In this document: positions 7,258 to 12,627 of the stretch, piece after piece
How positions within the stretch are numbered: the first letter of the stretch is position 1
How the letters are laid out: each line of letters starts with the position of its first letter
Source: Methanomassiliicoccus sp.
GTDB lineage: Archaea > Thermoplasmatota > Thermoplasmata > Methanomassiliicoccales > JACIVX01
DNA: 12,627 nucleotides
Assembly (NCBI GenBank): GCA_020725985.1
Contig: DYTM01000005.1
Span: 4,213-16,839 of the forward strand
Direction of reading: 5' to 3'
Made by a program: the position numbers and the translations under genes
Notes under the pieces: model-generated
The model's database searches: none
Seen by the model: the letters and a program-made list of their open reading frames with translations, nothing else
Told to the model about the DNA's origin: nothing

Positions 7258-8832
7258 CTAGAGGAGGACGACTTTCCCGTACGAGTTCATCGCTATCCTG
7301 TCAAACTCCTCCCGATAGGTCCTCAGGGCCTTCGGAAGGTAGTCGAGAACATCCTGGGCGGTCATGCCGTCCCTGCCGATCTCGGCCGCGGCCAGATCGC
7401 CGGAGAAGCCGTGCATGAACACCCCGATTCTCACCGAATCCTCGATAGAGAGCCCGAGGCCGTGCATCGCCGCTATCGTCCCGGTGAGGACGTCCCCGCT
7501 GCCGGCAGTGGACATGCCTGAGTTCCCGCTCAGATCGATGTACACCCTGCCATCGGGATAGCCTACCTGGGAATGAGCCCCCTTCAGGACGATCATCGCG
7601 TTCAGATCTCTCGCGGTCCTTCTGAGTATCGAGATCCGATCCGCCCTGATCTCCTCCACCTTCCGGCTGATCATCCGTGACATCTCGCCAAGATGGGGAG
7701 TCAGTATCGTCGGCGTCTTCCTTCTCCTGATGATATCGATGTCCTTCGATACGGCGGTGATGCCATCACCGTCGATCAGGAGCGGCTTCTCAATTCTTGA
7801 GACGAGTTCCCTGGCGAGCCTCTGTGTTTCCTCATTGAGGGAGAGTCCCGGGCCGACGATGACCATGTCCATCCGGCTAGAGGTCTCGACCAGTGCGTCC
7901 AGGTTGGAAAAGGCGATGCTTCCGCCTTCGGTCTCCCTCTGAGGGAGCATGACGATCTCACTCCCCTTGCCACCTATGAAGGAGGAGACTGACTCGGGAG
8001 TCGCCAACCGGGAGTAGCCGCCTCCTGCCTTGAGGAAGGAGAGGGCTGCGAAGTACGGAGCCCCGAGATATCCTCTTGCCCCTGCGATGAACAGCACTTC
8101 CCCGAAACTGCCCTTGTGGGTATCCCTCGGTCTCTCGGGAAGTTTTCTAGGCTCGTTGATTTCCGTTTCGATGCTCTGGTCTTCGAGAAGAGCCAACGGA
8201 AGAGAGAGATGGGAAAGAAAGACTCTGCCGCAGTTCTCGTGACCGGGGAACAGAAGGTTCCCGGGCTTCGGAAGGCCGAGGGCGACCGTCAGATCGGATT
8301 CGACGGCCGGACCAACAGGGTGACCGGTATCCCCGTCGATTCCGGACGGGAGGTCGATGCTGACGACGAACTTACCGCTGGCGTTGACGGTCTCGATCCA
8401 CCTCCCGCTCGAGCCCGAGTCCTCCCCGACGAGGGAGGTGGGGAGAATCGCATCGACGAGGATTTCGCATCGATCGACAAAGGATCTGACCGATTCGACA
8501 GATCGGCCGCTTGAGACCGGAATACCGATCCTGGCCAGGCTCGCAAGATTCTTCTTGCTGGCTCCGGCGAACTTCTTTTCGGCGCAGAGGAAAAGCACCT
8601 CCACTTCCCCCCCGTAGGAATGAAGCTTCCTCGCAACCACCAGGCCGCACTCGCCCTTGTCCCCGCCTCCGACGAGAAGAGCAAAAACCCTTCCCCTGAC
8701 ACCGACCGTCGCATTGATGGCCTGGCAAACTGCCTCTCCTGAGTTCTCGAGGGTGAGGGATTCGTCTATCCCGAACTTCCTTGCTGCCTTCCTCCTGAGA
8801 CTGCCTGCCTGAGCGACCGTCCCTACCTTCAT
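7258..8832 (-). CDS. nnr: Bifunctional NAD(P)H-hydrate epimerase / ADP-dependent dehydratase
   Basis: The 524-residue protein has the usual fused layout of an N-terminal YjeF_N epimerase domain (about 1-225) and a C-terminal NnrD dehydratase domain (about 235-510), which together repair hydrated NAD(P)H. The dehydratase half is well preserved: GARGYLGAP (251-259), LLIDGDGITAV (351-361), TPHLGE (378-383), LKGAHSQV (416-423) and GNSGMSTAGSGDVL (436-449), with catalytic Asp447. The epimerase half keeps DLPSGIDGDTG (160-170), but its usual GPGNNGGDG loop reads GGGDKGECG (55-63), and the normal DALFGTG loop reads DAILPTS (127-133), so epimerase function is doubtful. The ATG at 8832 is immediately preceded by GGTGGAGG. 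It overlaps, as ATGA, the stop of a candidate 31-residue frame following lon, so co-transcription with lon is likely. The dehydratase family uses ADP in prokaryotes. Confidence 0.92.
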   Translation of the reverse strand: MKVGTVAQAGSLRRKAARKFGIDESLTLENSGEAVCQAINATVGVRGRVFALLVGGGDKGECGLVVARKLHSYGGEVEVLFLCAEKKFAGASKKNLASLARIGIPVSSGRSVESVRSFVDRCEILVDAILPTSLVGEDSGSSGRWIETVNASGKFVVSIDLPSGIDGDTGHPVGPAVESDLTVALGLPKPGNLLFPGHENCGRVFLSHLSLPLALLEDQSIETEINEPRKLPERPRDTHKGSFGEVLFIAGARGYLGAPYFAALSFLKAGGGYSRLATPESVSSFIGGKGSEIVMLPQRETEGGSIAFSNLDALVETSSRMDMVIVGPGLSLNEETQRLARELVSRIEKPLLIDGDGITAVSKDIDIIRRRKTPTILTPHLGEMSRMISRKVEEIRADRISILRRTARDLNAMIVLKGAHSQVGYPDGRVYIDLSGNSGMSTAGSGDVLTGTIAAMHGLGLSIEDSVRIGVFMHGFSGDLAAAEIGRDGMTAQDVLDYLPKALRTYREEFDRIAMNSYGKVVLL

Positions 8833-8924
8833 CCTCCACCTTCGTGAAGCTCATGTTCTTGCGAGCTTAAGAACAGTTCTGCTCGCTGGAGTCCCGCCTT
8901 GAGGTCCGTCTCCGCACCGCCCAT
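8829..8924 (-). CDS. Candidate 31-residue small protein between lon and nnr
   Basis: A short frame starts at ATG 8924, 13 bases after the lon stop (8938-8940), and ends with TGA at 8829-8831, overlapping the nnr ATG by four bases (ATGA). It therefore fills the lon-nnr gap exactly. GGAGG lies one base before its ATG, closer than ideal. The peptide begins MGGAETDLKAGLQRAELFLS and ends in HELHEGGG. It is acidic, and its middle could form an amphipathic helix, unlike the Arg/Ser-rich shadow frame that precedes it inside lon. I recognise no family. It may be a small protein, or a coupling frame that carries ribosomes from lon to nnr. A chance frame cannot be excluded at this length. Confidence 0.4.
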   Translation of the reverse strand: MGGAETDLKAGLQRAELFLSSQEHELHEGGG

Positions 8925-8937
8925 TCCTCCGATGCGC

Positions 8938-11319
8938 TCACGGCCTGAACTCCTTGATCCGCTCCGCCATCTCCGACAGGCGTTTCTGGACGAGGTCGTT
9001 GATCGTCCCCTTCGGGTAGGTCCCGTCCGGCCTCCTTTCACCCGCCTTTTCCCCGGTCAGTATCTCGACGCCCTCGTCTATGGTCCCGACAGGATAGATG
9101 TGGAACTTGCCGGATTTGACAGCCTTGACTACCTCCTCCTTCAGCATGAGGTTCTGGACGTTGCTCTGCGGTATGACCACGCCTTGCTTTCCGGAGAGGC
9201 CCTTGAACTTGCACACCTCGAAAAACCCCTCGATCTTCTCGTTCACGCCTCCAATCGCCTGGACCTCCCCCTTCTGATTGACAGACCCGGTTACGGCCAG
9301 ATACTGCTTCAGCGGCTTGTCCGATAGAGAGGAGAGAAGGGCGTACAGCTCTGTGCTCGACGCGCTGTCCCCGTCCACGCCCGAGTAGCTCTGTTCGAAC
9401 ACGAGCTTCGCCGTCAGGCTGAGGGGCTTCTCATGCGCGTATCTGTCGCTCAGATATCCTCCGAGAATCATGACCCCCTTGGTGTGGGTGGGCCCCCCCA
9501 TCTGGGCCTCCCTCTCGATGTCGATGATCCCTTCCCTTCCGACCGAGATGCTCGCGGTGATCTTGCTCGGGCGGCCGAAGGCGTAGTCCCCGAAGCCCAT
9601 GACCGCGAGGCCGTTCACCTGGCCCACTCTCCCCCCCTCGGTATCGATGAGGATGAGGCCTTTCGATATCGCCTCCTCTATCTTCTTCTGAATCATGTTC
9701 GAGCGGTAGACCTTCTCCTCGAGCTGCTTGGTTATGTGCTTCTCAGTGATGAGCGCCGCGCCCTCCCTCTTCGCATAGTAGTTCGCCTCCCTGACGATGT
9801 CCGCGACCTCGGAGAACTGGGTTGAGAGCTTGTTCTGATCGCCTACCAGTCTGGAGCTGTACTCGATCACCTCGGCCAATCCTCCGGGATCGAGATGAAG
9901 GAGCTCCTCCTTCTCGCACAGGGTGCAGACGAAGGAGGCGTACTTCTTGATGTTCTCCTCGTTCCTGTCCATGCTGGTGTCGAAGTCGGCCTTCACCTTG
10001 AAGAGCTCCTTGAAGTCCTTGTCGAGGGTGTACAGTGTGTCGTAGACGACCGGATTCCCGATGAGGATGACCTTTGCTTTGAAAGGGATCGGTCCGGGCC
10101 GAAGGGATCTAGCCACCATATACCCGAACTTCGCCGCCGGCTCCTCTATCTCGAGTTTCTCGTTCGAGATCGTGTGCTTGAGGCTTTCGTATGCAATCGG
10201 GTCCGCAAAGAGCCCCTCCACCGGCACAAAGAGGAAGCCTCCGTTCGCCTTGTGGGCCGCTCCGCCCCTTATCATCGTGTAGTCGGTGACGAGCGCACCG
10301 AACCGCGCCTCCTTCTCCGCCGCTCCGAATAGGCGGTAATAGGAGGGGTTGAGTTCGATGACTACCGGCGCTCCCTCCAGCTCGGAGTTGTCGACAATCA
10401 GGTTGACCGCGTAGTTCCTCGCCGGGTCGGGAGCAGGGCCCATCAGGAACGGAATCTGGGCTTCCTTCTGCTGCCCCTGAAGGATCGTTGGAAGATTCTC
10501 GAGGATGTCCTCTTGAACTTCCTTCAGGAACTCCGAGACTTCCTTCGAGCCCCCGAACTGCTCCCTCAGGACCGACAGGAACGGCTCCATCGCGAAGTTG
10601 GCCACCTCCCTGTTGAGATTCTTCACCTTCTCCTCCGCCTTCCTTTCGAGGTCCCTCAGCGACCGGAACGAGCTGAATATCTTCCCCTGAACGACCTCCC
10701 TCTTCTTCTGGATCTTCTGCTGGGCGGATTGAGGGAGCTGCATGAATTCCTGCTCGTTCAGGGGCTGTCCGTTCACCACCGGAATGAGGACCAAGCCGAT
10801 CTGGGACTGCTGCAATGCGAAGCCCCCCTCCTCCGCGATCTGGTTGATCCGGCTTGTGAGCTCGCTCCTCTCTTCCTCGATGGATCTGAGACTCGAGGTC
10901 CTCTTTTTGACGTAGTCGTCGCTCTCGAAGGCGCTCCTCAATGCCCCCACCACCGAGCCGACGAACTTCTCCATCTCCTTCTTGAACTCCCTCCCCTTCC
11001 CAGGAGGCAACTCCAACGCTCTCGGATTGATCGGGTCCTTGAAATTATTGATGTAGCACCAGTCTGAAGGGGTCGGCCTCGCCTTGGCCAGCTCCTTCAC
11101 GAAGTCTAGTATCGCCGTCTTCCTCCCGGTTCCGGGCATTCCGGAGACATAGACATTGAACCCCTTGTCCTCGATGTTCAGGCCGAATTGAAGGGCCCTC
11201 ACCGCCCTGTCCTGCCCGATGATGCCGGACAGGGGCGAAAGATCCGCCGTCGACTTGCAGTCGAAAACCACATCTGGACAAACGTTCCTGCATTTCTCGA
11301 ATGACAGCTCCGCGACCAT
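8938..11319 (-). CDS. Soluble Lon-like ATP-dependent protease (COG1067 / AAA_32 type)
   Basis: The 793-residue protein combines an AAA+ module with a C-terminal Lon (S16) protease domain. The Ser-Lys dyad is clear: Ser652 in GVDGDSASS and Lys695 in GGVNEKIEGF, 43 residues apart as in E. coli Lon. The nucleotide loop is GMPGTGRKT (60-68), with Arg at the usual Lys position, which I recall as typical of this Lon-related family. A long charged, probably coiled-coil insertion (about 110-280) separates it from the Walker B-like ANGGFLFVPVEGLF (358-371). Asn422 in LIGNP is a likely sensor 1. There is no transmembrane pair, unlike standard archaeal LonB, and no bacterial Lon N-domain, so it resembles the family annotated in bacteria as Lon-related protease. 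The ATG at 11319 has GGGAGTGA 7 bases upstream and a TATA-like box at 11365-11372. nnr follows in the same direction. Confidence 0.92.
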   Translation of the reverse strand: MVAELSFEKCRNVCPDVVFDCKSTADLSPLSGIIGQDRAVRALQFGLNIEDKGFNVYVSGMPGTGRKTAILDFVKELAKARPTPSDWCYINNFKDPINPRALELPPGKGREFKKEMEKFVGSVVGALRSAFESDDYVKKRTSSLRSIEEERSELTSRINQIAEEGGFALQQSQIGLVLIPVVNGQPLNEQEFMQLPQSAQQKIQKKREVVQGKIFSSFRSLRDLERKAEEKVKNLNREVANFAMEPFLSVLREQFGGSKEVSEFLKEVQEDILENLPTILQGQQKEAQIPFLMGPAPDPARNYAVNLIVDNSELEGAPVVIELNPSYYRLFGAAEKEARFGALVTDYTMIRGGAAHKANGGFLFVPVEGLFADPIAYESLKHTISNEKLEIEEPAAKFGYMVARSLRPGPIPFKAKVILIGNPVVYDTLYTLDKDFKELFKVKADFDTSMDRNEENIKKYASFVCTLCEKEELLHLDPGGLAEVIEYSSRLVGDQNKLSTQFSEVADIVREANYYAKREGAALITEKHITKQLEEKVYRSNMIQKKIEEAISKGLILIDTEGGRVGQVNGLAVMGFGDYAFGRPSKITASISVGREGIIDIEREAQMGGPTHTKGVMILGGYLSDRYAHEKPLSLTAKLVFEQSYSGVDGDSASSTELYALLSSLSDKPLKQYLAVTGSVNQKGEVQAIGGVNEKIEGFFEVCKFKGLSGKQGVVIPQSNVQNLMLKEEVVKAVKSGKFHIYPVGTIDEGVEILTGEKAGERRPDGTYPKGTINDLVQKRLSEMAERIKEFRP

Positions 11320-11364
11320 CGCAGATTCACTCCCTGCTCCTCGTCATTCAATGGAAACTGGGAT

Positions 11365-11372
11365 TATTTAAA
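11365..11372 (-). promoter_or_regulatory. TATA-like box for the lon-nnr operon
   Basis: The minus strand reads TTTAAATA, close to the archaeal TATA consensus, and its centre is about 49 bases before the lon ATG. The predicted transcript start near 11343 leaves a leader of about 24 bases, with room for the Shine-Dalgarno GGGAGTGA at 11327-11334. Read on the other strand the same element (TATTTAAA) could also serve the divergent ppcA gene, which would then have a leader of about 65 bases. Confidence 0.65.
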
Positions 11373-11421
11373 CCTGCCACAATTCCAAAGGACTGAGTCC
11401 GAATCCCACCAACGCAACAAG

Positions 11422-11430
11422 TTAGATTTA
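11422..11430 (+). promoter_or_regulatory. Possible TATA-like box for ppcA
   Basis: TTAGATTTA preceded by AACAAG lies about 34 bases before the ATG at 11460. The implied transcript start, near 11452, would give a nearly leaderless ppcA mRNA and would exclude the ATG at 11448. The match to consensus is moderate, and the stronger element at 11364-11372 is an alternative. Confidence 0.35.
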
Positions 11431-11459
11431 GCGGTAAGTCAGTGGGGATGCTGATAGCG

Positions 11460-12627
11460 ATGTCGGCCCGCGTCAAAGTGCCCCGATGCATGAGTACCCA
11501 ACATCCGGACAATGTCAACGCCCCTTTCTTCGCCGAGAGCTCCGAGCTCGGCGGGGAGGACGAGATCCAAGAGGCATACTACGTCTTCTCCCACCTCGGC
11601 TGCGACGAGCAGATGTGGGACTGCGAGGGAAAAGAGGTCGACAACTTCGTGGTCAAGAAGCTGCTGACCAAGTACGAGTCGTTCTTCCGTGAGAAAAGGA
11701 TCGGGAGAGAGGTGTTCATCACCCCCAGAGTCCCGAACCCGACGGTAGAGAGGGAGGAGGCCAAGATACTCCTCGAAACCCTGGAGAGCATCCCTCGATC
11801 GTTCGATACGGCGAAGGTGTTCTATGGGGATGACACACCGCCGATCTTCGAGGTCATCCTGCCGATGACCGAGTCGGCGAGAAGCCTCGACCGGGTGTAC
11901 CGATATTACAGGGACTTCGTCGTGGGAAAGCAGGGCAAGACATTCAGGAAGGGGGACATCACGATCTCCGACTGGATAGGCAGGTTCGATCCCGACCGGA
12001 TCAACGTTATCCCCCTCTTCGAGGACATGGAGCACATGCTCCAGGCGCACAAGATAACGAAGGAGTATCTGGAGGACAAGCAGGTCGACCACCAAAGGGT
12101 CTTTCTGGCCAGGTCGGACCCGGCGATGAACTACGGCTTCGTGAGCGCAGTCCTGATGAACAGGATCGTCCTCCAGAGACTAAAGGCGCTCGAGGAGGAT
12201 TCGGGAATCGATATCTACCCTATCATCGGCATCGGCTCTGCCCCGTTCCGCGGCGGTTTCAGGCCCTCGACCGTCGACAGGGTCATGGATGAGTACCCGT
12301 CGGTCCAGACCTTCACAATTCAATCCTCTTTCAAGTACGACAACAGTCCCGAGGAAGTGAGAAAGGCAATCGAGAGGATCAGGGAGCGGAGGAGGTCCGA
12401 GCCGAAACGCATTGATGAGAAGAGAGCCCTCGGAATCATCGAGAAATGCTCCCGACAGTACAGGAACCAGGTCGCTCAACTGGCAACTCTGATAAACGAG
12501 GTGGCGAAGCACGTCCCGAGTAGAAGGAAGAGGAAGCTGCACATAGGCTTGTTCGGCTACTCCAGGAACGTCGAGGGAGTGAGGTTGCCGAGGGCGATCT
12601 CCTTCACGGCCGCTCTCTACTCGATCG
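11460..12627 (+). CDS. ppcA: Archaeal-type phosphoenolpyruvate carboxylase (partial, 3' end outside window)
   Basis: The first 389 residues of archaeal-type PEP carboxylase are present and the frame runs off the window edge; family length is about 500. The enzyme adds bicarbonate to phosphoenolpyruvate to give oxaloacetate, an anaplerotic and CO2-fixing step. The N-terminal signature MSTQHPDNVNAPFF starts at residue 11. It is followed by GGEDEIQEAYYVFSHLGCDE, EGKEVDNFVVKKLL, RVPNPTVEREEAKILLETLE, INVIPLFED, VFLARSDPAMNYG, IIGIGSAPFRGGFRP and QSSFKYD, all diagnostic of this family rather than the larger bacterial PEPC. In-frame ATGs exist at 11448, 11460 and 11490. Relatives have a short KVPRC-type lead before MSTQHPDN, which favours 11460. 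The gene is divergent from lon, with a 140-base shared promoter region. No inactivating change is visible in the portion seen. Confidence 0.95.
   Translation, partial: MSARVKVPRCMSTQHPDNVNAPFFAESSELGGEDEIQEAYYVFSHLGCDEQMWDCEGKEVDNFVVKKLLTKYESFFREKRIGREVFITPRVPNPTVEREEAKILLETLESIPRSFDTAKVFYGDDTPPIFEVILPMTESARSLDRVYRYYRDFVVGKQGKTFRKGDITISDWIGRFDPDRINVIPLFEDMEHMLQAHKITKEYLEDKQVDHQRVFLARSDPAMNYGFVSAVLMNRIVLQRLKALEEDSGIDIYPIIGIGSAPFRGGFRPSTVDRVMDEYPSVQTFTIQSSFKYDNSPEEVRKAIERIRERRRSEPKRIDEKRALGIIEKCSRQYRNQVAQLATLINEVAKHVPSRRKRKLHIGLFGYSRNVEGVRLPRAISFTAALYSI

Noticed and set aside
6912..7418. A 168-codon plus-strand open frame after the radical SAM gene
   Set aside because: Its second half is antisense to nnr, the translation is rich in Arg/Pro/Ser without any domain, and the real nnr frame explains its openness.
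8865..8873. Internal promoter for nnr at a TTCTTAAG-like patch
   Set aside because: The match to a TATA box is weak and the tight lon-small frame-nnr spacing favours read-through transcription.

Overview
The window looks archaeal, most likely euryarchaeal. It carries an archaeal-type phosphoenolpyruvate carboxylase, an aspartate dehydrogenase (NadX) and a fused NAD(P)HX repair enzyme. Several genes also have AT-rich TATA-like boxes about 25-35 bases before the expected transcription start, with very short leaders, in otherwise GC-rich DNA. A Thermoplasmata-like or methanogen-related lineage would fit, but I cannot fix the taxon from sequence alone. There is no rRNA, tRNA, CRISPR array, insertion sequence or phage gene that I can support.

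Layout, left to right. (1) A small cyclophilin-fold TM1367-family gene (+, 26-403). (2) A convergent, tightly packed peptide-degradation operon on the minus strand, read M24 prolidase-like peptidase (3154-4242), tldD (1777-3153), tldE (415-1776). Each stop codon directly abuts the next start. (3) nadX (minus, 4356-5174) with its own promoter. (4) A gap holding the nadX promoter and a perfect 8-bp inverted repeat. (5) A cobalamin-binding radical SAM gene (+, 5503-6910) that is broken in two ways: an ATC sits where the start should be, and there is a frameshift within 6305-6321. (6) A 347-base gap with mutually exclusive inverted repeats. (7) A minus-strand operon of a soluble, bacterial-style Lon-like protease (8938-11319), a candidate 31-residue small gene (8829-8924) and bifunctional nnr (7258-8832). 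(8) A divergent promoter region, then ppcA (+, from about 11460), cut off by the right edge.

Together the genes cover housekeeping: peptide and protein turnover (prolidase-like, TldD/TldE, Lon), NAD supply and repair (NadX, Nnr) and anaplerotic CO2 fixation (PpcA). I do not see a clear new multi-gene system. The points most worth a second look are the uncalled 31-residue frame that exactly bridges lon and nnr, the degenerate epimerase motifs in the N-terminal half of Nnr, the doubly damaged radical SAM gene, and the Lon-like protease of a type unlike the usual membrane-bound archaeal LonB.
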